A stretch of DNA of 64,000 bases, from the NCBI GenBank assembly GCA_033398695.1, contig CM065804.1, positions 34,983,501 to 35,047,500 of the forward strand, written 5' to 3'. Made by a program: the position numbers and the translations under genes. Source of the DNA: Orobanche coerulescens. Lineage: Eukaryota > Streptophyta > Magnoliopsida > Lamiales > Orobanchaceae. The notes under the pieces were generated by a model, which worked only from the letters and a program-made list of their open reading frames with translations, did no database searches and had not been told where the DNA came from. Numbering within the stretch: the first letter of the stretch is position 1; each line of letters starts with the position of its first letter. Shown in pieces: positions 1 to 10,595 of this stretch.

Positions 1-109
1 TGGTCTGGGATCTCCGTTCTATAGGTGTGCCGTGGTTCATTTGACTCCAGTTCGGTCCCCTGGTCTTTGTGCCGATCGCCTGTTGAGGTGTATAAATCTC
101 GACACAACA
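1..109 (-). repeat. 3' LTR (partial) of gag-only element
   Basis: Bases 1-109 are nearly identical to 3651-3759, and both copies end in GACACAACA. On the minus strand the LTR begins TGTTGTGTCG. The rest of this LTR is left of the window. Confidence 0.85.
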
Positions 110-121
110 ATTACCCCCCAG
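110..121 (-). other. Polypurine tract of gag-only element
   Basis: On the minus strand this reads CTGGGGGGTAAT and directly precedes the LTR start TGTTGTG, the expected place for the plus-strand primer. It fixes the orientation of the element. Confidence 0.7.
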
Positions 122-390
122 CTTACTCCGATGTTGAAGACATGGGGTGAGGTGGTTCCACTGGCGATCGTTTTAAGATAATGACGGGCGACCCAATCGT
201 TTGGCGAGCTATTTTCGGTCTTGCTTTTGTGATTTCCAATTTTGCAGATCCCTTGTGGAAATCCGATTGTTTCGGCCTTGAGGAACCGTGCACGGTTGCG
301 GAGTTCGATGGACCGACCTCCATGACCATGTCTTGTGCGCGAGGGACATTCTACCTGTAGGTTTGTCTCGCGACTCACTTTATTGTGAGG

Positions 391-905
391 GTCCTCCATT
401 AGGCTTCGCCCGCCTCGTATTTAAACGAAGGGCGAGCGGTCTTGGTCTGGAGGAGTCCTTGCACGGGGCGTCGTCGGATTAATCGACTCCACGTCCGTGG
501 CTTGTTAACACTTTTCTGCCTCGGATCGTCATGTTAGATGGCAATCCTCGACAGTATATGTTGTGACGGGGGTAGGGACGCGTCACATTTCCCGGGTCTA
601 CCATGTTAGATGATGAACCTTTGAGGGCGGGCGAGCGTGTCCACAGATTTGTTTGGAGGGTCCTTCGGCTATGCCCGCCTCGTATTTAAACGAAGGGCAT
701 GCGATCGCAGCCCAAAGGAACCTTGCATGGACGAAGCTGTCGGTTCCATCGATTTCCAGGACCATGGCTGCACTCTTCTACATCGGATTGTCATGTTAGA
801 TGGATATCCTCGACGGTATACGTTGTGCTGAGGGAGGCGATCTCGTGCCTAGGTCCATCATGATAGATGATGAACTTTAGATGGCGAGCGAGTCCTCCAT
901 TTTTT
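391..905. repeat. Imperfect tandem duplication, about 265-bp unit
   Basis: Two diverged copies of a unit about 265 bp long lie between the gag stop and the polypurine tract. The landmark CGCCTCGTATTTAAACG starts at 411 and, in the second copy, near 676. Both copies then share a GTCATGTTAGATGG segment and a GATGATGAAC segment in the same order. No coding capacity is visible; this is the element's 3' untranslated part. Confidence 0.7.
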
Positions 906-1001
906 TAGAGACGTTGCTTTGGGCAGTGGCCTTTCGTTTGACATGGTGGAAACTGGGGAAAGACCTCCGAAGTTTCCACCTCTTGGTTGAAGCATAAAGA
1001 T

Positions 1002-2476
1002 CTAGCCGCTAGGGTTGATCGGGAGGATCGACTCGTATGAATCCTCTGGCTCGCCGCCTTTGATTCTGGCGATCGGATTGGGAGACTGGCGATCGCCGTT
1101 CTGATGCCGATCTCGGCACTTGATCCTTTCCGCCCGGGGCTCCGGAAAAGTTACTAGATTGTCCGTCTTTCCCTCCTCGAACAATCTCCAGAGTTGTCTG
1201 AGGAGGTCGCGATATTGATCGGTGTTGTGGCCGGGACTCTTGTGATAAGCACAGAATTTGTTGCGGTCTAGATGACTGTGGTCCCTTACCGCCTTCGGCT
1301 TACTTAGCCGCTCGCGTCCCTGGATGGCGTAGAAAATATGATCCGGAGATAGATTGAGGTTGTGGTAGAGATGGGCTTCCACATCCTCGAAGGTCCTGAA
1401 ATCACCGGGTGTCTTGAAGACCACCTTGTTGGACTTGGCGATCGCTGTCTCTGCCTCATCGCCTTGGCGAAGGGCGAGCAACCTCCGCCTGGCCAAAAAG
1501 TCTGCGGCCTTGCCGCGGAAGATTGCGTAGGTCGGGGGGATGTCCTTCGTAAGGTGCCTGAACATGGATGAAAGACCATTGAATCCCCTAGGACTGAATA
1601 GAGGGCGATCTCGTCGCTTACGGGTTCGCCGTTGAGGATTATCTCATCTACCCAGTTGATGTAGTCTTCGTCGGGCTCGTCTTCCCCCTGCCTGATCTTC
1701 ATCATGCGGTGGGGACCTTCTGGTCGAGCGACCTTGGCCGCGAAGTACGATGTGAAGTCGCTCGCTAGTTGTTCAAAGGAACTGATGGATCGCGGTGGCA
1801 GTGAGGTGTACCACTTTTGGGCCAGATCGCCCAATTTCAATGGGAACATTCGGCACCTGTTCGCATCTGATGCCCCGCATCCAGTCATGTAGATTCGGAA
1901 CTTGCTCAGGTGAGTCTCGGGGTCCGATATCCCCTCGTACAAAGGTGTTTGAGGAGGAGTTATCCTTGGCTGCATGGGGGCGAGTTTGATCTGGACCGCG
2001 AGCGGCTCGCTCGGCCCGGCGATCTTCCCCTTGGCGCCTGCCCAAGTTTCTAGGAGTGCCTTCATGCCATCGAGCTGGCGTTGCATTGCGGCCATCGCCG
2101 TAGCTTGGTCGTTCGTGGTTTGGCTCTCGGAGAGGAAGCCGAGGTGATTATGTACCAATCTCCTAGCTCCGCGGTAGGCGATGAGGTCATCGTCGCCGAT
2201 CTTGGTTCTTCGACGATGAGGAGACAGATGGCTGGTCTGCTTTCTGGGAGTTAGATAGGCTGAACTCCTGGTGATGGATTCGGGCTCCGTCATCTCATGG
2301 CTGGGGCCAGAATTCCCCGGCCGCCATGATGGGTCGCTTCCTAGGCGGCTGAAAACAGAACCGTCCTGCCTCGCGAGCGCTTCCTCGCGTGAATCGGGGC
2401 TTCCTGACGATTGCTCGACAAGTAAACCCTTGAGCTTCCGTTTGCCCACACGGTGGATGGCTGATGGGGTAATCAC
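1002..2476 (-). pseudogene. gag: TAT-type gag, frameshifted
   Basis: This is the nucleocapsid/capsid protein of the element. The first frame (2476 down to about 1600) gives a basic N-terminus, then the retrotransposon gag domain: YEGISDPETHL, an ALKLGDLAQKWY-like block read as PLKLGDLAQKWYTSLPP, and SFEQLASDFTSYF. A shift in frame near 1600 continues to 1002 with KFCAYHKSPGHNTDQY, a degenerate zinc knuckle of the C-x2-H-x4-GH-x4-C kind typical of TAT/Ogre gag, in which the last Cys is Tyr. The stop at 1002 is followed by noncoding DNA, with no protease or polymerase. The start shown is the first Met of the long frame. The frameshift and lost Cys suggest that this copy is dead. Confidence 0.78.
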
Positions 2477-2836
2477 GGGCGCATCGAATTCTCTCCGTCA
2501 CTCCCATAGGATGGCCATAGCCTCCTCGATCTGTTCCGCGGTTTGGAATTGGTCGAGCGAAAGGATGTGGCCGTCCCTCAGGTGCGGGATCGAGAGTCTC
2601 GCGTCGCCGCGGCTACCCTCTGTCGTAGGCTGGCACTCGGACTGAGCCGAAATAAGGCGTCCGGCGGAACAGAGAGAGGCTCTCTTCGATGTGGTGGCAG
2701 ACGTCATGATTCTGAAGGCTTTTTCTTTGAAGAACAGTGAGTGTTTCTTCAAGTATATGCCCCGGAGAACAGTGAGTGTTCTTCGAGATGGTAGGAATGA
2801 AAATGAAGGTTAAGATCCCCTCCTTCTAGCGCCAAT
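2477..2836 (-). other. 5' leader and primer binding site of gag-only element
   Basis: The minus strand just inside the right LTR reads TGGCGCTAGAAGGAGGGG (2817-2834), which starts with the TGG complementary to a tRNA 3' CCA end. It is not the iMet type; I do not assign the tRNA. The rest is the untranslated leader up to gag. Confidence 0.65.
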
Positions 2837-3759
2837 TGTTGTTACCCAAAATATTATTCGAAGATGATATTGCTGGAATGGATGAGTAACAAACAAAATG
2901 CGAGAGCACGTCCGTGGGGAAGTAAATAACACAAGATTTTCCGGGTTTGTTAGGCCCGGGCTTGAATGCTCTCGTGAGATATTATTAATATAAATACGTT
3001 GGAGTACAAATATTAATGTAAGAGTACAATTACAATGAGTGTAAAAGACCCGAGTTATCTAGCTCTTGAGTGCTGGTGAATGCCGGAAGAACCAGAGTTG
3101 AAGCTCTGTGAGTTCTTGTTTCTGTTTCTGCCGACCGTCTTATGGTTAAGAGGTTTTGAGAGAGAGAAAACCGAGAGAAAAACAGCCAGTGTTTTCCAAG
3201 TGTAGGGAGCCGTCTATTTATAGGAGGAGATGGGATGTCTTACTCATGATGGGAGATCTCCTTTCCTGTATTTTAATAAGGGGGCGATCGCCTTTAGCAC
3301 ATGGGCTGATTGCCTTAAAGTCCACGGCTGCTGCTGGCAGCCAGCTGTGCGAACTAGTGAGAGGACACCACGTGTCTCTTGTCGCTGTCTCGGTAGGTCC
3401 CATCTTAGACCTTTCGGCGGGTCTATCGGTAGGTGAGAATATGGTGACAGGCTGGGGTCAAAGGGCCTTATCCTGCGGCGCCTTTTCCGGATCTACACAT
3501 GGGTCTCTATCCCGAGTTTCGGCCTTCGCAGACTTTTCGGATGTTGACTTCACGTGGCGTGAGGCGGTCGTCCCTGATCGGGCACTTTTGGACGATCGCT
3601 AGTTGCTGGGAGATGATCGCCTTGGCAGTCGATCGCTCGGCACTTGGACTTGGTCTACGATCTCCGTTCTATAGGTGTACCGTGGTTCATTTGACTCCGG
3701 TTCGGTCGCATTGTCTTTGTGCCGATCGCCTGTTGAGGTGTATAAATCTCGACACAACA
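2837..3759 (-). repeat. 5' LTR of gag-only element (about 923 bp)
   Basis: It begins TGTTGTTACCC and ends GACACAACA on the plus strand, so TGTTG/CAACA are the inverted ends. A TATA box (TATAAATA on the minus strand, 3215-3222) lies inside. CGATCG-containing motifs recur in the U3 side (3288-3735). It is followed on the right by Sirevirus-type LTR sequence, into which it inserted. Confidence 0.85.
3215..3222 (-). promoter_or_regulatory. TATA box of gag-only element LTR
   Basis: TATAAATA on the minus strand within the 5' LTR, upstream of the leader and gag. It is the likely Pol II core promoter. Confidence 0.6.
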
Positions 3760-4862
3760 GTATCGAAGACTTATCTTTATGCCATCATACATCAACAAGA
3801 GTCTAAAAGCACCAAGTATGGAAGCTGTCCCTCCATACAGCAAACATTCCATACAACGACATCTCCTTCATAGCCTACAGCACAAATGGATACAACATTG
3901 AAGTTGTGAAGTATTGAGACCTTCAATATATATCAAAACAGGACTAAAGACTATTTGAAAATGAATATTTGGTATTCGCTAAAGTCAAGTCCCGTTTGAT
4001 AAAGAAGTATTTAAATACTGAAAGGATAAAGTATTTAAATACTGAAGCCGACATAGATCTTCAAACCACGCAAAATCCGAATCTTGGTTTATACAAGTCA
4101 ACTATCTAGTTGTCACGAAATCTTGCTCAACGGATACGGATCTATTCAGAAGCTTTACATAACCCCAAGAGTTTGAAGATCACACACACATGAACTCATA
4201 TCTAACCAAGAAGTACTTACAAGAATATATCTGAGCAAACATATTTCTTCAAGTATACTGCATATTCTGAGAGAAAAAAATATCCAAGTGCTCAACCTTG
4301 AACAACACACCATCAGCAAAAGATCAAGAAAGTCAAGTTGTTGTTCAAACCATCGTTCTATCATTGAACAAACCCATTAGCCCTGTGTGGACTGAGAAAG
4401 CATTGCTTTTCCCGAACTGTGTGTGATGGACTTGCATTGAAGAGACAAAGCTTCAGAACTGTGTGTGAAGAAGTTAGTCAAGTGAAAGCCTAAACCAATC
4501 GGTGTGAACGGTTGAAAGCTTCAATCATTGTATCAATCTGTGTGAACGATACATTGATAGGTTTGATTATAAATACGTAGGTGTGTACGTAGTATTTATA
4601 ATAAACATTTTAACTCCTGTATGGAGGACCAGTGGACGTAGATGGGTTTACCTCAAACCACTTTAATTATCGTGTCATTCACCTTCTGCATTTACTATTT
4701 TAATATCTGTGATTATTTTTAAGTATACACTTCATATCTAGTTGTTGTATTTACAGCAACTTACTTCAACAAGACTTCCGCTACGCACTCAGATTTGAAA
4801 ATCGTACAGCCTGTTGTTTAAAACACCTTCCAAGTTGTATTCTGTATACTTAGTGGCCAACA
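3760..4862 (+). repeat. Sirevirus family D LTR, 3' part
   Basis: From TATCGAAGAC to the end CTTAGTGGCCAACA this follows the LTRs at 35540-36660 and 47845-48950, including the AAGTATTTAAATACT segment, the CTGTGTGAACGG repeats and the TCCTGTATGGAGGACCAGTGG segment. The first roughly 150 bp are missing because the gag-only element inserted there. It ends cleanly at 4862 and copia pol coding follows at once, so it is probably a solo LTR inside element E. The TSD cannot be checked because the left end is outside the window. Confidence 0.85.
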
Positions 4863-6689
4863 TCGTCCATGCTAGTCGATGATGCTTTTGCCTACTCCGT
4901 CGCTCAAGAAATTATTGAAGACGACGATGCTGAGGCGCACTCGGTTGCTGAATGTCAACGATGAGCCGATTGGCCGAAATGGAAAGATGCAATGAAAGCT
5001 GAACTAGACTCAATGGCTAAACGTGAGGTATTTGGCCGTATCGAGCCAGTACCCGTGGGTGTTAAACCAGTTGGACATAAGTGGGTCTTTGTTCATAAAT
5101 GCAATGATAAGAATGAGGTCATGCATTACAAAGCGAGACTAGTTGCCCAAGGCTTCTTGCAGTGCCCTGGCTTTGACTACGAGGAGACATATTCTCCCGT
5201 TATGGACATCATCACTTTCCGCTACTTAGTCAGTTTGGTAGAGTCCGAAAAACTGAATATGCAGCTTATGGATGTGGTTACAGTGTATCTTTATGGGGAT
5301 CTAGATACGGATATTTATATGAAAGTCCCCGAAGGGATTCCATTGCTCAAATCAAGTAGCTCTAAACCACGAAGCGCTTACGCTGTGAAACTGCGTCATT
5401 CATTGTATGGGTTGAAACAATCTGGAAGGATGTGGTACAACCGCCTACGTGAATACTTGGTTGGGAATGGATACGAGAACAGTGATATCTTACCATGCAT
5501 TTTTGTGAAAAGAACAGATACAGGATTCGTGATTGTAGCCGTCTATGTAGATGACATGAATGTTATCGGTACCATAGATGAGGTCAATGAAACGGCCCGC
5601 TACCTTAAATCCTAATTCGAGATGAAAGACCTGGGGAGAACTCGATTCTGCTTGGGCTTAGAGCTAGAACATCGAGATGATGGTATACTCATTCATCAAT
5701 CTGCCTATGTCCATAAAATGCTCAGGCGATTCAGTATGGACAAGGCACATCCTCTTGCTACCCCCATGGTTGGTCGAAGTCTGGAAATGAACAAGGATCC
5801 GTTTCGTCCTAAAGAGGAGGATGAAGAGGTCCTTGGATCAGAAACACCGTACCTTAGGGCAATCGGTGCGTTGTTGTATCTGGCTCAATGTACTCGCCCA
5901 AACATCGCATTCTCTGTGAATCTGTTAGCGAGATTTAGCTCCGCTCCCACGATAAGGCATTGGAATGGAGTAAAACACATCTTTCGATACTTGAAAGGCT
6001 CTAGTGATATTGGATTGTCCTTTCCCTACGCAAAAGAGAGCGATATTCCGAAAGAAATTGTTGAGGTTAAGACGATGCATACCGACCGTCGATCTTCCTC
6101 TGATATTGCAGCTAAGCATGGCAGCTTGACTACCAGAAGTACTAATGCGAGCAAACTTACCCCCTATGCAAAGAATCCTAACAATACGTTAGTTGGATTT
6201 GCTGATACCGGTTATCTCTCTGACCCGCATAAAGGACATTCCCAAACTGGTTATGTGTTCACCATTGGGAATACGGCAATATTTTGGCGATCTACCGAGC
6301 GGACCCTGGTTTCTACTTCCTCGAACCATGCAGAGATAATTGCATTGCACGAATCCATAAGGGAGTGCATATGGCTTCGGTCAGTCATAGACCATATACG
6401 AGGAACTTGTGGATTAGATCCCACTACAGCAACCCCTACTTGCATCTTTGAGGACAATGCAGCATGCATTGAGTAGATGAAGTTAGGTTTCATTAAGGGT
6501 GACAATACCAAGCATATCGCGTCGAAGTTCTTTTATAATCAGCAACAGCATAAATTGCTAAATATCAAAGTGAAACAAGTGAGTTCCGATGAGAATATCG
6601 CAGACTTGTTCACTAAGTCTCTGCCAAAATCTACATTTGAGAAACATGTGAGAAGCATCGACATGGGTCGATTATCCGAGCTCAACTAA
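4863..6689 (+). pseudogene. pol: Copia element E: reverse transcriptase-RNase H
   Basis: This is the C-terminal half of a Ty1/copia polyprotein. Reading starts directly at the LTR junction. One TGA occurs at 4965-4967 before the DWPKWKDAMK block that opens the RT domain. KARLVAQGF, the catalytic YVDDM (about 5546-5560) and YGLKQSGRMWY follow. A TAA at 5613-5615 (KS-stop-FEMKDLG) breaks the frame. RNase H has the usual GFADTGY, SHSQTGY-like and AACIE blocks, with another TAG at 6474-6476 (IE-stop-MKLGFIKGD). The end is DLFTKSLPKSTFEKHV near 6601-6660. The gag, protease and integrase parts would lie left of the window. With at least three stops it is non-functional. Confidence 0.85.
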
Positions 6690-6893
6690 TGATAGCTCGT
6701 TGGGATGAGCTGTCATGTATACCTCAGAGGGAGTATACTTCACATGATTCTGACATCTGTAGTTGGCGCGTTGTGCTCTTTTTCCTCACCAAGTCTTTGT
6801 TTTTCCTACGGGGTTTTGTTTGACTTGGAAAGGTTTTTTACCTAGGCAATCTCTTATGCACTATGATAGTATTAGTGCTCGACACAGGAGGAG
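6690..6893 (+). other. Element E 3' region and polypurine tract
   Basis: This noncoding stretch lies between the pol stop and the LTR. It contains the TTGTGCTCTTTTTCCTCACCAAG segment that commonly precedes copia 3' LTRs. The tract ACAGGAGGAG (6884-6893) abuts the LTR. Confidence 0.7.
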
Positions 6894-7123
6894 TGTTTTG
6901 GGATATCTTCCCTTATTGGTGTCTTACCTAATACTGGTTGTAGGGGGATACAAAGATGGAAGGTTCTATACCCTTATAGAGGTAGTGAGATCCTATTAGA
7001 TGTCTTACCTTATCTAGGAATCCTATGTATGGAAGGACTCTCATTGTAATGCTTATATAAAGGCCCCTCTATTCAGTGTTATGAATACAATTGATTTGCT
7101 GTCTTTTACTTTCTCCTGAAACA
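6894..7123 (+). repeat. 3' LTR of copia element E (230 bp)
   Basis: It begins TGTTTTGGG after a polypurine tract and ends CCTGAAACA; TGTTT/AAACA are inverted ends. A TATATAAAGG box sits near 7053. The other LTR is not in the window, so this is inferred from position and ends. Confidence 0.72.
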
Positions 7124-8958
7124 GTTTACAGAATTCTCAATATTATACTACTTTTAGCTTGATTTAAAATAGAAATAACAGAGAATAAATTAAAAATCCA
7201 CCATCAAAAAGTGGTGAATGTTTGTCAAAAAAAATTGGTTTTATAATTCTACGAAAGTAGTTTGTTACTCAATTTTGTTTTTAGAATGTAGCACGAGTTT
7301 CGTGCAATTAATAACTTGATTACATATATAGGGTTTAATATTTTTTTGTAGTTATTAGTCACGATATATCGTGTAATACATACTTGAGAGCACACGAAAC
7401 AAGTTATGTGTGAAGTTTTTTTACAAATGTACACAATTTACATGATAATTAGTATGGTAAAAGCGATAGAGGCTTGGTACTTATAGCGATAATTCTAGAG
7501 TCATACATATTATTCAGAGCACCACATTGTCTAACATTACCCGGTGTGAGCTTTTATGTACATATATCTTTTTATGATATGAATTAATTTTTTAAAACTT
7601 TTGAAATGCATTCTTAATTTAAATATATTTATTTACTTATTATATTATACTATTTTTTAGTGTTACCACTTACTATATATTTATATTTTTAGTTTCAAAT
7701 TATTTTGAATTATTTCAAAATGCTATTACTTTGACAACTCTACTATAGTAAATATAAGCATTTATATATGCCACTTTATTGATTCAAAATATTTTTATAT
7801 AATCTTATACTCATTCAGTTTGTGTTGATGTTACTTATTTATGACTCATAATGTCCAAACACAAATGGTTGCAAGGCGCGCAAGATAATAGGAATAAAAC
7901 CTTTAGGAAAAAATTTGATGTCTAAAACTGTTTAAATTCTATCAAATAAAAATATTTTTTCAAATCGTACAACATGTAACTTATTACACATTTTTGTATC
8001 AAAACTACATGAGCTACAATTATTATTGACTTAATTATTTATGTAATAGCTTTTAGTTTAGTGTACAATTAGATACATAAACCATGAGTTTTTTTACAGA
8101 TTATTTTCCATTGGTTCAAGAGCTATTAATTTGTACAATAAATTAGGTAAAGTGAAAAACTCTTCTTAATTCGACAACTTATTTATACATAACATTATTA
8201 TGATTTAATATACAAACTTGTGTTGACATTGTTTATCAAGGATTTAGGATGCCTGAAGCACGCATATTGCAGCGAGACAATCTAAGGCGAAAATGAAGGA
8301 AAGTTTGATGGAAAGACAAAATTAGTAAGGTTTTGTCAATCTAAAATTATTGTGATTTTGCTCAATATACTCTTTTAACTTAGTCTAAATTATATAAGAA
8401 AAAGAATAGACTTAAAAGTTCCCCATTCAAAAAGTGGTTAAAGTTTATCAAATAAAATTTTAATTTGGTAATTGTATAAAGTGCACTTTATTACTCAATA
8501 TATATGTATTGAGCGTGGCACTAATTTTCATGCACTACTAGTAACATCTATGAAAAGAGGACATTTAAAAAAAAGGCGGACTTTGTCAATAACACTTTTC
8601 GAGACTGTTTGATTATATATGGAGTATAATATATTTTTCGTATAGTTATCGATTACTTTTCTATCTTTAGTTATATTATTTTCCTGCTGTTTAACAAGCT
8701 ATTACTATGTGCAACAATTCAGGTGGCAAAAAACAAGGAGATTTATTAACTATTTATATGTTAATTTGCTTTAAATTTCAAGCTATCTTTCTCAATAAAC
8801 GACTTTTCTGACTCGATTTTTTTTGATGTTATGTATAAAGGATCGGGCGAAGAACAAAGAAACTTGAATGATGATAAAAAAAAATTAGTAAGACTATAAA
8901 TCTAAATTCACACTTCCGGGGGTTTTGTTTCTATAATATTTTCCTACATATGCTTTGT
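7124..8958. repeat. AT-rich background with degenerate repeats
   Basis: No gene is visible. A weakly conserved unit recurs: CATCAAAAAGTGGTGAATG near 7202, ATTCTATCAAATAAAAAT near 7935 and CATTCAAAAAGTGGTTAAAG near 8424, each followed by an AATTGG/TTACTCAA-type stretch. A second landmark (TTGATGTTA / TTGACATTG / TTGATGTTA, then an AAGGCGC/AAGGCGAA/GGGCGAAG block) appears near 7825, 8223 and 8824. Spacing is irregular (about 400-720 bp), as in an old, eroded tandem repeat. This is the flank into which gypsy element A1 inserted. Confidence 0.5.
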
Positions 8959-10575
8959 GGCGGATATTACGGTGTCGTGGACCCATTTGGGGCCATGCGC
9001 GAATGAAAATGAATGAATTACACAGTGTAAATGTAGTACCGAACCACATTACAACATTAGTTACTCCGATGAGGAGTTTCATACAACACACCCAAGATAA
9101 TACAGAATACATGTATATTTTATATGAAGATAAAATATACAACACTGAGTAAAATGAGTATTCAAACGGAATATCTGCAGCGGAATAAAATGAAGGAAAC
9201 ATAAATGACTGAAAAGACTGGGGTCCCCTACTAGTATCATTGGGACTCCTCGCCGTCAACGTGCTCTCCCCGTGCCTTTGTCTTGCCATGACCTGAAAAA
9301 CAATATCCCCAGCGAAATCGATTCTGAACAACAATCCACAAGAGTTGAATAAACACAATCCTGTTGAAAACATACGCAATCAAACATGCTATATGAATTC
9401 AACTAACAGTACGGCTCAAAGGAATGACACCACACTACGTCCGGGATGGAAATGTGTTCGTGCACAAGCCACCAACAAGTATCGATCGAATACACGTGTC
9501 GTCTTGTACCTAATCAGTCTCACGAAGCAATCGACTCGTGTGCGCAGTCCAATGTGAGGCCAACAACCAACACACGACTTAAATGTGCCCGACATGAAAA
9601 TCCTACACATACCAATAACACGCTTGATATGACCCGGAATGCCACGATATAACAAAAGTGACATCGAAAATAAATAATGACTCACCAAGATGAAATGATG
9701 GTGAAATGAATGACAGCTCAATGAAATGATTGGAATCGTCGTTCCTCGTGAATGAAGTAATTAAGTGACAATTACAAGTTTCAATACGGTTAGTACTTTA
9801 TGAATGAATTATGATTATGAATGAACAACAACGAAAGGAATGAATATCCTTTTAACTGAGTAAGAATTAACTTACACAACACCGATGAAGAATGTCCGTC
9901 CACGAACAACGTCCTAAATGAAACGTCGGTCGCTCAAAAAACCTTGAATAATACAAATACCAATAATCCGTTCAATACACGTATCAAACACGATTATAAC
10001 CAACTCAAACGTCGATACAACAATATCCAAATTCGTAGATGCACTCTAACGAATACGTTGAAAATATCCTTCCCGTTGGTTACAACCAAACCCAAATTAT
10101 CGAAACCAACTTTCAAATGATTGATTCAAACCAGCAAAACAATATCAATGGCATCAATAATCCAATAGGAATCCACAATTCAAGATTACAACAACATCAA
10201 TCGGAAAATCCCCAAATTAACCGAAGTCAACCCCAAGGGTTCTTGAAATAATCCCCAAAATAGCCATTAAATCCGTAGGAATACATTTATCCAAGGTAGA
10301 TAATCCATATCTAACATATTCCAACAACAATCCAAGCTTACACGAAGAAATCGGAAGGAAAAACCCAAAAATCCGAAATTCTAGATCCAAGAGATTAATA
10401 CCTTTGATTTGATGTATTGGAGATGATGAAGTGATGATTAATCCAACTCAAAGACTTGAAGATGATGATTGATGATTGTAGCTCGAAGAACACTCTCCAA
10501 ATCTCCCGGAATCGTCCGAAATCACCGTAGAAACGAAGAGATATGAAAAATGACAAAGTAAGGGCTGAAGTGTCC

Positions 10576-10583
10576 TATTTATA
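10576..10583 (-). promoter_or_regulatory. TATA box, A1 3' LTR
   Basis: TATAAATA on the minus strand, 12 bp from the first TAGCGTGCGCTA copy. The same arrangement recurs at 18259-18266 in the other A1 LTR and near 50925-50932 in A2. Confidence 0.65.
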
Positions 10584-10595
10584 GAAATCCCAGTT

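Larger units (their letters stand above)
1..3759 (-). mobile_element. Gag-only TAT-like Ty3/gypsy element
   Basis: The element lies on the minus strand. The sequence up to base 109 matches the end of the repeat that finishes at 3759, so these are its two LTRs; most of the left (3') LTR is outside the window. The internal part (110-2836) is only about 2.7 kb and encodes a gag-type protein with no protease, reverse transcriptase or integrase, so the element must rely on proteins supplied in trans. A primer-binding-like site abuts the right LTR and a purine tract abuts the left one. It is nested in a Sirevirus-type LTR (3760-4862). The design matches published gag-only terminal-repeat elements (TR-GAG); the TAT assignment rests on gag motifs only. 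Confidence 0.82.

Noticed and set aside
9345..9721. Overlapping short frames on both strands in family A LTRs (also 17123-17404, 49762-50010)
   Set aside because: Both strands are open in the same place and differ by frameshifts between LTR copies, as expected for non-coding DNA.
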